NCBI GenBank assembly: GCA_964404255.1
Contig: CAYOJJ010000011.1
Span: 1 to 64,000 of the forward strand
DNA: 64,000 nucleotides
From: JAFDZW01 sp964404255
GTDB lineage: Bacteria > Bacteroidota > Ignavibacteria > Palsa-1295
Direction of reading: 5' to 3'
Under the pieces are notes generated by a model, which was given only the letters and a program-made list of their open reading frames with translations, searched no databases and had not been told where the DNA came from. A program made the translations under genes and the position numbers. Shown one piece after another: positions 51,299-61,208 of this stretch; within the stretch, counting starts at the first letter, position 1, and every line of letters starts with the position of its first letter.

Positions 51299-53440
51299 TC
51301 AGAGTACTGCAAAAGAGCCTGTAAGGGTGATATTCTGACCAGCTATTGCTAATTGATAGTAATACATTCCTTTAGCAAATCCTCTGGTAATAATGGGTAA
51401 GGAGTTCTCTCCTTCGCCGAGCAGCCCCTCGAAGGAGAACGGCATCTGACGACCCAAGGCATCATACACCTTCAGGCTCCCCTTCGCAGACTCCGAAAGG
51501 CTAAAACGAAGCATCGTTACTCCGTTGACCGAAGGGTTCGGGCTGACCTGAACTGCCGGTGCTACAGCCATCCTCGCTACACTCATCTGCGTACCCGGGG
51601 CGATCTCGATCGGCAAGTGCAATGGCTGCATGCGCATCCAGTTACCGCTATGATAATACACTACCGCTTCACCGACGATCGGTTCTTTCGGTACCGTGAC
51701 CGGAGCGAACTGCACGTATTGGTGGCCGGCCATCTCCAGCATTCCAGGATAGGTCATCGGGACATTCGTTGCCTTGACCTCGATCTGCTCCGGATTCGAA
51801 CTGTATTCCATCCGAATACTATCCAATAGTACCGGGTCATGATAAATATTTCTTATAGTATAAGAAGGTAACTCGGTTGGAGAAGGGGCGGAAAATGGCG
51901 AGCGCCCTTTTGCAGCGGCGATACCATGAAGCGGCTTCAGGAGCGAGCCTGCAGTATAGCCATAGGAATCGATTGGGCCAAAGCCATAAGCAAGGATAAT
52001 GATACCTTTGCTGGCATCGTTGGTCGTCTTAATTCTATTAGCCCCGACGGAAGCCGATTGATTAAAAAAGGCCACCGAGTACTTATTCTTTATAGCCGTA
52101 TCGCTAAAGGGTGTTGCCGCAATGAACGATTGGGGTGGTTGCTGCGTCGTGACACCAGCCGAATTAGTAAGCGAGATATTCCCTGCGCCGCTTTGCTCGG
52201 TAATAGCCATGAGCCATTGCTGGGAATAGACCGGATCGTTGCTGATAAAATAGGTAAAATCGGTATAGGCCTGTTCGACGGGCGGCATGATAGCAAGGAA
52301 GGGATCACCCGTACCCTGATCGATAGTTGTTGTATTAGCATATAACCCTACGAGTATGGGCTCATTGGATTCGACACTATAAATATTATCGGCAACAGTA
52401 GTTGAAAATAAGACCATGCTATCTGCATATTTCCCTGCGGGCAATACTGTCCAAGGCTTGCCATTAACCAATATAGTGGCCGGTTTTGTATTGCTCGGAT
52501 TAGCAAGTACCCGAAAAAGATCTCCGGTCGTTCTCGTTTTAAAATTAGCTACGATATAATGATTGCCCCACGAAGAAGTAGGGGGTATAGCCTCGGCTAA
52601 GTGATCCCGGCTAAATCCGCCTCCTGGTCTGGTAAAATTATGTGGCACTTCAGCACGGACATGGCCTCCATAGACGGTAATTGGCCCTGAACTGGTAACC
52701 GTCGTTCCGGTAAGATCGAGATCGGTGATATTGGGGTCGGTCTGAACCTGGATACATTCACCCGCATCGAGGGTATAAGTAACCGGGACATTGGGAAGAT
52801 TGCCCCCCGCGGTCGGAACCGGCGGAGTAATTGTTACCTGTGTTTTATCTTCGAATGCTGCTACGGCAAATTCGCTCGCCCGTGGTGCGCCTTGAATATC
52901 CGGTTCGGGATTAGAATTAGGAAAAGAGAGCACGACATAATCGGTAGTCGCCACGTGTTTTGGAAGCGCAAGGAAAGCATCGGCCGTTTGCGCTTTATGG
53001 TTCATTCCATAGCATACGATGGCTGCCGTAGAAACTACCCGTACCGCATTCTTATTGACGGCTTCATTGCTTTCAACAATGAAATGACCTTGCGGATACG
53101 CAGTATTCAGCCGTACCGTTGCACTTTGAAATGCTCCAAGATTTTTTACGACTGAGAATAGAGGATACGCTTTATCGGTAATAGTTACCGTCGCCGCCTG
53201 ATCGAGTGCCGCAATATAGACATCCTGGTAATCGGTTGTGGGTGGTATCTGTGATTCATCATCCGATTCATTCTGCATAAATACTAAGAGAAACTCCGTG
53301 CCGCTGTTGGTCTGAGAGGAAGGTTGCTCACTGCCACAGCAGAAAGCTCCCTGACTGCGAGCGGCAACGCTTGTCAACACAAGCACCAGTGCTACCGTTA
53401 CAGCACCAATAGTGCTGCGAATTCTGAAATTATTTTTCAT
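51299..53440 (-). CDS. IgGFc-binding-like surface protein with T9SS tail, converted pair member 1
   Basis: The start at ATG 53440 (MKNNFRIRSTIGAVTVAL) gives a good signal peptide; the Met at 53458 is an alternative. About 713 residues. Mature start CCGSEQPSSQTNSGTEFLLVFMQNESDDES, then VTITDKAYPLFS, KHVATTDYVVLSFPNS and DLTGTTVTSSGPITVYGGHVRAEVPHNF are family landmarks. The C-terminal ~155 residues, including the VSPNPSVNG T9SS domain, are identical at DNA level to the next gene over 467 bp. Two Cys residues after the signal are conserved in the pair. Ligand unknown. Confidence 0.88.
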   Translation of the reverse strand: MKNNFRIRSTIGAVTVALVLVLTSVAARSQGAFCCGSEQPSSQTNSGTEFLLVFMQNESDDESQIPPTTDYQDVYIAALDQAATVTITDKAYPLFSVVKNLGAFQSATVRLNTAYPQGHFIVESNEAVNKNAVRVVSTAAIVCYGMNHKAQTADAFLALPKHVATTDYVVLSFPNSNPEPDIQGAPRASEFAVAAFEDKTQVTITPPVPTAGGNLPNVPVTYTLDAGECIQVQTDPNITDLDLTGTTVTSSGPITVYGGHVRAEVPHNFTRPGGGFSRDHLAEAIPPTSSWGNHYIVANFKTRTTGDLFRVLANPSNTKPATILVNGKPWTVLPAGKYADSMVLFSTTVADNIYSVESNEPILVGLYANTTTIDQGTGDPFLAIMPPVEQAYTDFTYFISNDPVYSQQWLMAITEQSGAGNISLTNSAGVTTQQPPQSFIAATPFSDTAIKNKYSVAFFNQSASVGANRIKTTNDASKGIIILAYGFGPIDSYGYTAGSLLKPLHGIAAAKGRSPFSAPSPTELPSYTIRNIYHDPVLLDSIRMEYSSNPEQIEVKATNVPMTYPGMLEMAGHQYVQFAPVTVPKEPIVGEAVVYYHSGNWMRMQPLHLPIEIAPGTQMSVARMAVAPAVQVSPNPSVNGVTMLRFSLSESAKGSLKVYDALGRQMPFSFEGLLGEGENSLPIITRGFAKGMYYYQLAIAGQNITLTGSFAVL
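51369..51835 (-). repeat. 467-bp identical direct repeat, copy 1
   Basis: This stretch, covering the junction and T9SS domain coding region, is identical to 53532-53998 at a constant offset of 2163 bp; I compared the lines by eye and saw no mismatch. Similarity drops sharply at both ends, which is typical of gene conversion tracts. Confidence 0.9.
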
Positions 53441-53461
53441 ATAATAACCACCATTCATTAA

Positions 53462-55642
53462 TTACTCGACTATAAATTGACCTTTTGAGAGCACTCCCTG
53501 ATCAGGAATATTCAATTGGAAATGATATATGCCTTTAGCAAATCCTCTGGTAATAATGGGTAAGGAGTTCTCTCCTTCGCCGAGCAGCCCCTCGAAGGAG
53601 AACGGCATCTGACGACCCAAGGCATCATACACCTTCAGGCTCCCCTTCGCAGACTCCGAAAGGCTAAAACGAAGCATCGTTACTCCGTTGACCGAAGGGT
53701 TCGGGCTGACCTGAACTGCCGGTGCTACAGCCATCCTCGCTACACTCATCTGCGTACCCGGGGCGATCTCGATCGGCAAGTGCAATGGCTGCATGCGCAT
53801 CCAGTTACCGCTATGATAATACACTACCGCTTCACCGACGATCGGTTCTTTCGGTACCGTGACCGGAGCGAACTGCACGTATTGGTGGCCGGCCATCTCC
53901 AGCATTCCAGGATAGGTCATCGGGACATTCGTTGCCTTGACCTCGATCTGCTCCGGATTCGAACTGTATTCCATCCGAATACTATCCAATAGTACCGGAT
54001 ACTGAAGAACATTCTCGATACTATATGCAGGAAGCTGATTTCCTGCTATGGTCTTAGTATTGGCATTTTTTGCAACAATAGACATCGGGGCAAACAGCGA
54101 ACCGGCCATATACCCATAGGAATCGGCAGAGCCAAATCCATAGACTAACAACGCAAGTCCCTCATCTTTACCATTAGGAGTTTTTATCCTATACGCGCCT
54201 CCCGTCTGCGGTATCCAGGCAACGGAATAATTCTTACCGCCGGAAATAAATGGTGTGGCCGGAACATATTTACTCACAGGCGGAGTAATAGTGTTATTAT
54301 TTACATCGGTAATAGTTATTTTCCCGGCTCCACTTGATTCAGTAACGATCAGTGAATAATTTACCGTATAAACCGGATCGTTGCTGACAAAATAAGGAAA
54401 TTCATTATAAAATTGATTAATCGGCGGTACAATAGCAAGGAATGGATCGCCAAGCAGACTATCGCCGGTATTAGCGATCGAAGCAACTAATAACGGAATA
54501 GAATCCCTGCTCCCGGGCCGTGGTTTCGATTCTATAGCAAAGATATTACCGGAAGGATTAAGAGGCGAAGAATCGATCACAGTATCAAAAACTTGTCCTG
54601 GTGCCAGGGTTACGGCAAACTTACCGTTAATATAAATATCGCCGCTTTTTACAGCAAAGGGAGAAGCAAGGATACGGAGTGGATCACCAAATTTTCTTGG
54701 CTGAGAATTAGAATAAACAAAATTCGTGGCGATAAATCTGGTACCCCAAGCGCCGATCGGTGGAAGTGCTTCGGCTAAATGATCGCGGCTTGTTGTATTG
54801 GATCCACGATTATCAAGAAAAATAAAATTATGGGGGGCTTCCGTACGAACATGTCCGCCATAAACTACGATCGGACGGTTTGCTACAACTTTCGAACCGG
54901 TCAGATCGCAATCCACTTTAGGATCGGTTTGTACCTGATATCCCTCGCCGGCATTAAGAACCACCTGAAAAGGGGTATTGGCAGGTTGTATGCCATTAGA
55001 AGTGGGAACGTCACAAGTAGGGGTGATAGTAACTGTTGTATTATCATCAAACGCGGCAATAGCAAATTCACCGCTGAGGTTGTATGATGCAACATCATTA
55101 GTAGAACTGGGATAGGACATAACGCCGTATGTCGTTCCGGCAACCCCTTTCGGCAAGGCAATAAACGCATCTCCAGAGACGTTTTTATGATTCATTCCGT
55201 AGCAGATGATTGGATAATCCGCTACCACTTTTACTACCCTGGGGTCGACCTCTCCTCCTCCAACCATCTCAACACTTTTACCTTTGAACGCTCTTGGGAA
55301 CCTCTTTACCGTACTTGAGTTGGGTGGAAGAGTAATATACAATGTATCGGTCGGATAAGCTTTGCAGGTTACGACAACATTGGTTGGCGTCGCATTCATC
55401 GAAGCAATATACAGATCGTCATAAGCCGTTACATTAGTGTCTGGATCATATCCCGGCTGCTCATTCTGCATATAGACGAGCAAAAATTCTTTTCCTTCGG
55501 TGTTGGTACTGCCAGGCTGTTCGGCACCGCAGGAACAGGGCCATGCCTGTGAATAAGCGGAACGGGAGAATACTACTACTACTATACCAATTATCAGGGT
55601 GAGCATCCACCCCAGCGTGTGTTTTGAATTCCTCATCTTCAT
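53462..55642 (-). CDS. IgGFc-binding-like surface protein with T9SS tail, converted pair member 2
   Basis: The 726-residue protein has a signal peptide (GWMLTLIIGIVVVVFSRSAYSQ). WPCSCGAEQPGSTNTEGKEFLLVYMQNEQ begins the mature protein, with two Cys residues like its pair. Landmarks are VTCKAYPTDTLYI, DLTGSKVVANRPIVVYGGHVRTEAPHNF and SRDHLAEALPPIGAWG. The region from about residue 545 on matches the neighbour exactly at DNA level, while the N-terminal ~540 residues are only moderately similar. Recognition of the ligand should lie in the diverged part. Its stop lies 22 bp before the start of the other member, so the two form an operon. Confidence 0.88.
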   Translation of the reverse strand: MKMRNSKHTLGWMLTLIIGIVVVVFSRSAYSQAWPCSCGAEQPGSTNTEGKEFLLVYMQNEQPGYDPDTNVTAYDDLYIASMNATPTNVVVTCKAYPTDTLYITLPPNSSTVKRFPRAFKGKSVEMVGGGEVDPRVVKVVADYPIICYGMNHKNVSGDAFIALPKGVAGTTYGVMSYPSSTNDVASYNLSGEFAIAAFDDNTTVTITPTCDVPTSNGIQPANTPFQVVLNAGEGYQVQTDPKVDCDLTGSKVVANRPIVVYGGHVRTEAPHNFIFLDNRGSNTTSRDHLAEALPPIGAWGTRFIATNFVYSNSQPRKFGDPLRILASPFAVKSGDIYINGKFAVTLAPGQVFDTVIDSSPLNPSGNIFAIESKPRPGSRDSIPLLVASIANTGDSLLGDPFLAIVPPINQFYNEFPYFVSNDPVYTVNYSLIVTESSGAGKITITDVNNNTITPPVSKYVPATPFISGGKNYSVAWIPQTGGAYRIKTPNGKDEGLALLVYGFGSADSYGYMAGSLFAPMSIVAKNANTKTIAGNQLPAYSIENVLQYPVLLDSIRMEYSSNPEQIEVKATNVPMTYPGMLEMAGHQYVQFAPVTVPKEPIVGEAVVYYHSGNWMRMQPLHLPIEIAPGTQMSVARMAVAPAVQVSPNPSVNGVTMLRFSLSESAKGSLKVYDALGRQMPFSFEGLLGEGENSLPIITRGFAKGIYHFQLNIPDQGVLSKGQFIVE
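53532..53998 (-). repeat. 467-bp identical direct repeat, copy 2
   Basis: Identical to 51369-51835. The flanking coding sequences of the two genes differ clearly, so the tract was homogenised recently or the shared tail was copied onto one of the genes. Confidence 0.9.
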
Positions 55643-55746
55643 ATACCTGACCCTCTCGATCGTATGATGTAACCTTGCTATATTTACGACATCCGAAGCA
55701 GGAACATCGTTCCTATTTCACCGGGAATGAGCATATTCCCATTCTA

Positions 55747-56196
55747 TTAATAACTATTATCTACCGAGATAGTTACGGGACCATCATTGACTAATTCGAC
55801 CTCCATCATCGCCCCAAATTTCCCCTCCTGGACCATTGCAGCCCCGAGGCGGGCGGAGGCCTTTTCTATAAAGCGGCGGTAAAGAGTATTGGCAAGCTCC
55901 GGCCTGGCAGCCGAGATAAAGCTCGGCCGGTTGCCTTTACGGGTATCAGCAAAAAGCGTAAATTGGCTAATAACAAGGAGTTGCCCACCCACTTGCTCCA
56001 ACGAAAGATTCATTTTCCCGGCTTCATCCTCGAAAATACGCATCTCGATGATCTTATCACACAGGTGATCGCATTGCTCGGTAGTATCTTCGAGACCCAC
56101 GCCGAGCAGGACAACCAATCCCTTACCGATGGCTCCTACCGTTTCTCCTTCGACCGTCACCGAGGCCCGGGTTACCCGCTGAATTACCGCTCTCAT
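55747..56196 (-). CDS. dtd: D-aminoacyl-tRNA deacylase
   Basis: Dtd frees tRNA from mischarged D-amino acids and glycine. The 149-residue length and the start MRAVIQRVTRASVTVEGE are canonical, as are SQFTLFADTRKGNRPSFISAA and the C-terminal NDGPVTI with the Gly-cis-Pro motif. It lies 10 bp after prmC on the same strand and is probably in one operon with prmC and the glycosyltransferase. Confidence 0.96.
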   Translation of the reverse strand: MRAVIQRVTRASVTVEGETVGAIGKGLVVLLGVGLEDTTEQCDHLCDKIIEMRIFEDEAGKMNLSLEQVGGQLLVISQFTLFADTRKGNRPSFISAARPELANTLYRRFIEKASARLGAAMVQEGKFGAMMEVELVNDGPVTISVDNSY

Positions 56197-56206
56197 CTTC
56201 TTCTAC

Positions 56207-57070
56207 TTAGAATGTTGCTACCACTACCCGCTGGTGCCCGAGAAGGTCTTTCGATATCCTTCGAACCTGCAAACCGTACCGGGTGAAAATATCGGCGACT
56301 GTTTCAGCACCTTTATATTCTGTTTCTACGATAATAACGCCCTTCTCGCATAACAACCCGCTTGCCTTCTGGGCAATGGCTACATAGAAGGAAAAGCCGC
56401 CTCCCTGATCGGTTAAAGCACCAATGGGTTCGAAGGCCTTTACTTCCTGAGATAATGTATCTATTTCCGATGCCGGAATGTAAGGAGGATTGGAAACGAC
56501 CAGATCGTAGCGGCCGGCGCTTGCAAATTCCGTTTTCAGGAAATCGGCCTGATGGAAAGAGACATTCGTAATGGCAAGCCGGTTTTTATTGCGCTCGGCA
56601 AGTTCGAGCGAGGCGGTAGAAATATCGATGCCATCGCACTGGCATTGCGGTAAGGAATAGGCAAGTGCCAATGCTATTGCACCAGAACCCGTGCCAATAT
56701 CGAGTATCCTGAGATTTTGCTTATCATTAAGCAGTCTCTTCGCTTCTATGAGCGCATTTTCAACGACGATTTCGGTTTCCGGTCTCGGAATAAGGCTCGA
56801 AGGATCGCAATAGAGCCTCAGCCCATAGAATTCCGTTTCACCGATGATGTATTGCAGAGGTTCATGAGCAGAACGGCGAGAGATACCGCCCCAAAATGAC
56901 TGCTGTTGGGACTGGCTCACTTCCCTTTCAAGGAATTCGCGAAGCTCTCCCCTATTCCAGCGTCCGAGAATATGCAGGGCAAGGTATTCGGCATTACGGC
57001 CGGGATCGGAAATACCGGCTAGATGCAGGGCCGTTGTACCTTCGCGGATCAGATCGCTCCAATTACTCAT
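56207..57070 (-). CDS. prmC: Peptide chain release factor N5-glutamine methyltransferase
   Basis: PrmC methylates the GGQ glutamine of RF1 and RF2. The 287-residue protein has an N-terminal helical recognition domain (about 1-85) and a methyltransferase fold with LIPRPETEIVVE, ILDIGTGSGAIALALA (SAM motif I) and VVSNPPYIP (catalytic NPPY). Start ATG 57070 overlaps the stop of the glycosyltransferase gene (ATGA), which indicates coupling. Confidence 0.95.
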   Translation of the reverse strand: MSNWSDLIREGTTALHLAGISDPGRNAEYLALHILGRWNRGELREFLEREVSQSQQQSFWGGISRRSAHEPLQYIIGETEFYGLRLYCDPSSLIPRPETEIVVENALIEAKRLLNDKQNLRILDIGTGSGAIALALAYSLPQCQCDGIDISTASLELAERNKNRLAITNVSFHQADFLKTEFASAGRYDLVVSNPPYIPASEIDTLSQEVKAFEPIGALTDQGGGFSFYVAIAQKASGLLCEKGVIIVETEYKGAETVADIFTRYGLQVRRISKDLLGHQRVVVATF

Positions 57071-58416
57071 CGCTGTACGAGGCTATCGAATAATGCAGCA
57101 AGTCTTCTCGTTTCTTCGCGCCGCTCATATTGGGTAATGAGGGCAGTGTTCATCGAAGAAGAAAGGCTTTCTCCGGCCGACCAACGGTCGTAAAAATTTC
57201 GGAATGCGGCAGCCTGCCCTTCGATGTCGCTATTTGCTATGGTCGTGCCGCCACTTGTTTCTTTGAGCAACCTGCCGATCGCTCCTTCCGGCGGAGCAAT
57301 TGCAAGCATTGGCCGCATCGAGCCAAGATACTCATAGACTTTACCGGGGACGATCTCGGCAACACTCGGTGTATCGTCAACGATAAGCAGGAGCGCATCG
57401 CTATCGCTGACAAGTTCTACCGCTTTTGAGTGAGCGACATAATCGTATTTTTCGATCATCGACGCTATAGCCGGGTCTTCCATCATCTCGTGGACTTCCG
57501 GACCGAAGCGGCCTACAAAGCGTAACGTTATTTTCTTCGGATCGATCTGCCCGCGATCGAGTAACAGCTTCAGCGCTGCAAAGAGGCTCGAAGGATTGCG
57601 AGGCCCATAGAGCGAACCGCTATACGTCAATACGAACTTCTCGCCGATCTTCCGATAGGCGCGTTTAGTAATATCATGTTCAGGGAAATCGGCGCTATCA
57701 AAACCGTTCGGTACGAGATAAAATTTATTACGATCAAGCTCCGGGTATTTACCGAGCGCATCGGCAATGATACCCTCCCAGGCTACATCGATACGCGTAG
57801 CATCGGTAAAGACTTTATGCTCGAGGCGTTCATCGATCATTCGCGGCAAGAACCAGCGATCCGGAGTCGAGCTTTCAAAACCCGACCAGGGATCGCGAAA
57901 CCCTGCAACAAACGGAATGCCGGTCTTCTTTGCGAGCTTCCTGCCGATAAGCGATACGGTATAGGGCGGCGAGGAAGTATAAATCATCCGGACAGGATAT
58001 TCGGAGGCGATCTTCATACCCTCTTTCACTGCCGAGTTCAGCCAGCCAATACGGGCATCGGGAATAAAGAATGTGGAGCGAACGAACGAAGCCAGTTTCT
58101 TTTTTAGTGAGCCTTTACCAGAGGATCGTTGATTGACTGCCACATCGAGCGCCGCATTTTTATCGAGACCGACAAATTTTTTATAGAGGTTATGAGGCTC
58201 GAAGATCGGCGAGCGACGGACGATAAGATCCTTCGGTAATTCTTTTTCGAGTGAAGCGTCGAGTGCCTGATATTGAGGGTTAAGCGGCGCGAGAACGATC
58301 GGTGTCCAGCCGAACTCCTCGAGATAGCGCACAAATTTCGTTACCCGCTGAACCCCCGGGCCTCCGGCCGGCGGGAAATAATAGGATATAAAAAGAACGT
58401 ACTGTTTCTCGCTCAC
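57067..58416 (-). CDS. GT4-type glycosyltransferase
   Basis: The 449-residue protein begins YVLFISYYFPPAGGPGVQRVTKFVRYLEEFGW, the typical N-terminal Rossmann half of GT-B sugar transferases of the GT4/WcaI-like group. FVAGFRDPWSGFESS and later KFVLTYSGSLYGPRNPSSLFAALKLL mark the second half. DTPSVAEIVPGKVYEYLGSMRPMLAIAPPEG contains the nucleotide-sugar-binding Glu-rich region. It is probably cytosolic and adds a sugar to a surface polysaccharide or protein; the acceptor is unknown. It is the first gene of an operon with prmC and dtd. Confidence 0.88.
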   Translation of the reverse strand: MSEKQYVLFISYYFPPAGGPGVQRVTKFVRYLEEFGWTPIVLAPLNPQYQALDASLEKELPKDLIVRRSPIFEPHNLYKKFVGLDKNAALDVAVNQRSSGKGSLKKKLASFVRSTFFIPDARIGWLNSAVKEGMKIASEYPVRMIYTSSPPYTVSLIGRKLAKKTGIPFVAGFRDPWSGFESSTPDRWFLPRMIDERLEHKVFTDATRIDVAWEGIIADALGKYPELDRNKFYLVPNGFDSADFPEHDITKRAYRKIGEKFVLTYSGSLYGPRNPSSLFAALKLLLDRGQIDPKKITLRFVGRFGPEVHEMMEDPAIASMIEKYDYVAHSKAVELVSDSDALLLIVDDTPSVAEIVPGKVYEYLGSMRPMLAIAPPEGAIGRLLKETSGGTTIANSDIEGQAAAFRNFYDRWSAGESLSSSMNTALITQYERREETRRLAALFDSLVQR

Positions 58417-58445
58417 AACGTGATGTATAACTTACCTTCAAACGG

Positions 58446-61208
58446 TCAGTTGGTAACGACAAAGGAGGTAGATATGTGTCTGGAAAGATGATCGGAAGAA
58501 ATATCTGCCGTAAGATAATATGCTCCGGTGGCAAGGGAATGAATATCGATTGCTACTCGCGAAGCAAATACCTCCGAGTAGGTTTGTTTGATAATAACCG
58601 CCCCCTTCGCATCATAGATCGTCAGGAAGATCGTCTGCGGTGGTTCAGGCAATGAGGAAAGATCGAGCGTGAGCATCTGCGAAGTTGCGGGATTGGGATA
58701 GACCGCGACCATCGTTCGGGCTTCTCTCTGCGGTACTTCTCCCTGCCCATTAGGATTAGAAATTATAGTTGTATCTTTCTTCCAGATCCCATCCGGAAGT
58801 GGCATACATAATAGTAACCGGGGTGAGTTTGAGCAGATCGGCACCGAGCAAATATCCTTTCGAAAGGGTATCTTTTCCGCTGCAATAAAATGACATTTGG
58901 TGAATGCCGGAATCGAGAAATACCGTACCAAGGCGTATCGTATCTGAGGGATGAGGGTCCTGCCAGGAAATACTATGGATATAGTATCCTCTAAAATTGA
59001 ATACTTTCTTACCATCAAGCGATACCGCATAATTACCATAGGATTGTCCTTTGGTAAGATGGAGTTCTGTTTTGAATGTATCGGCAACCGGAAGCCGGAA
59101 CGTAAAAGTAACTTTGTGCAAAGGAGTGACGGGGTCATAAGCGGCAAAGGTCTGCTTGCTCCAGGTGGTGTACCAGTATTCACTCATATTTTTCCAACGA
59201 ACCGATCCGCTATCGGTCTTGGCTTCGGCTACCATATCCTCAAATTCCAGATCGAGTGTGCGGCTAATATACACTAAGTCCGATGCCACTGCCTTGCTGC
59301 CACTATCGCCGATAGCCACCAGATGATATATCCCTCTATCGCTGATATTCGGTATCGTGGCAAAGCCGGTAAAATGGTAATCGCCGGCAACATAAAAAGC
59401 GTTGGAATCTGAAACGCGGATGCTATCGAGATACAGCGTAACGTGCTCACCAATCTTAAAGGCAGAACCTTCGACCTGAAGCAACTCTTTATAGTGCAGT
59501 ACCACCGGTTTAAAATCCGAAACCAGTGTTACTGCCGGTGATACCAGAAGATACGTCGGCTCCTGCTTTTTAACCGCATTCACCCAAAGATACCGCACTC
59601 CCGCTTTCCAGGTCGCGGGTACTGTTAAGCGTACCGAAAATTTCCTTTATTATTTGCTGAAGTAGTAAAGAGGACTTCTGTAGAATCGAACGTTACTGTA
59701 ATAGGTGTACCGGGAATATATCCCGATCCGCTGACGATCCATTCTTCGCCGGCGCGGATGGTATCACGGGAAGTCCAGAATGGAAGGGTTTCTTTATAAT
59801 AGTAGGCTGTCGTGCGGTAATGCTCATAGTTATCCGAGCGCATCCCGTGCTGAAGTTCGAAATCGAACGAGTGTTTGAAGTCGATCGCATCGAGAATATG
59901 AAACCGATAGAAGGCTTCGAAGAATTTAGTATGCCCGGCAAAAGGCGCACTGAATACTTTCCCGTTAAACCACCAGCCGCTATTATAGTAATCTTCCCCA
60001 CCCGTATATCGGATAAAATACTGCGGCAGTGAATCGATGTTCTGAACAGGGTCCCCTTCAAGCGAAACCCCGCTATGATCGTTCGGAATATAATGGAATA
60101 AGCCGAAGTACCGCCCGCGTCCTTTTACATGCAGGACGTGGTGATCGACTGCAAACTTCGTCGTATCGATCTCGCTGAAAGCAGTATAGAGGTACCCATA
60201 TTCGGTGCGGTCTATTTTTTCCCATTGATATCTGGTTTCCATTTTAATTGGAATAGTATCGGACGATCTATTCTCCAATACGATTGTAGCATGGTGACTA
60301 AAAGGCATTGGGAGATAACTCGTGAATCCGTTAGTATTATCCCATTGCAGACCAAGCGTCCGGATCGGCACCGAAGCGGGAGCAGTACAGAAGAAATCAC
60401 CGATCGGGACGTTAATAGCCGCCGCAGGATTGTTATCCCAATAGACAGTAAGCCATAGTGAATCGAGTGTGGTCATAGTATAACGATCGAGCTGTATCCG
60501 CAGGCAATGGATCATTGCAGAACCCGTCAGATCGAAAACAGTATCGCGATTTCCCGGCAGGAGGCTATCGGCAAAGGGGACGGTAAGGGCACTTGCCGAG
60601 TCGTGCCAGGGATCAGTTGCAGATCGTAACCGCGCTTCGGCCTGAAGCTGCTTCGAATACCAGGGATTGATCGGCATAATAGAAAGAGGAGGTAATCCTG
60701 CAGCCGTCTCATAAGGCCGCCAGCCGATCGCATAATAAAAATTATCGTTCGGGGCCGAGATCGTTATCTTAAAGCCGGTATGATATGGTAGTTGAATATC
60801 TGCTACCACCGCACCGGGATAGAAAGTATCGATCGGGGTACGGATAATGCCGTTCGGAATAATAAAGAGAGAATCATACTTACCCGATAGCGCTAACTTT
60901 CCATCGATATAGATCTTTAATACGGTAAGAGAATCGGAGCTTCCGAATGTCATCCAAAGATGGCTGATCACCCCGGCGCCGCTATCCTGCGCAAGTATCT
61001 CGGCATTATCGATAGGGTCTTTTATTCCTTTAAAGCCATGACCGTTTACATATCGCTGCCGCCCGGTATCGGCATTATTTAAATAGGCTAACGCCCTCGG
61101 ATCGTTGATACGCGAATAGAGATCGATCTGTGCCCGACTCCATTGTGGTGCCAGTAGCAAAAATACCAACAGATACCAATATCCCGTGCGTCGCTTCACA
61201 ACGATCAA
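58446..61208 (-). pseudogene. DUF2961 (GH172-like) secreted protein gene broken by two frameshifts
   Basis: Three frames in series (61208-59625, about 59645-58756 and about 58815-58446) together match the intact 906-residue upstream paralogue from end to end. The first gives a signal peptide (WYLLVFLLLAPQWSRAQ) and the DUF2961 domain with YTGGEDYYNSGWWFNGKVFSAPFAGH; the second a carbohydrate-binding-like beta region; the third a T9SS tail (VYPNPATSQM...GAYYLTADIS). One extra T in the run near 59637-59643 would restore the first junction, giving NF then SVRLTVPATWKAG, which matches the paralogue. The second shift is near 58800-58815. Both could be real lesions or assembly indels. The start is TTG 61208, overlapping the upstream stop. 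Confidence 0.8.
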
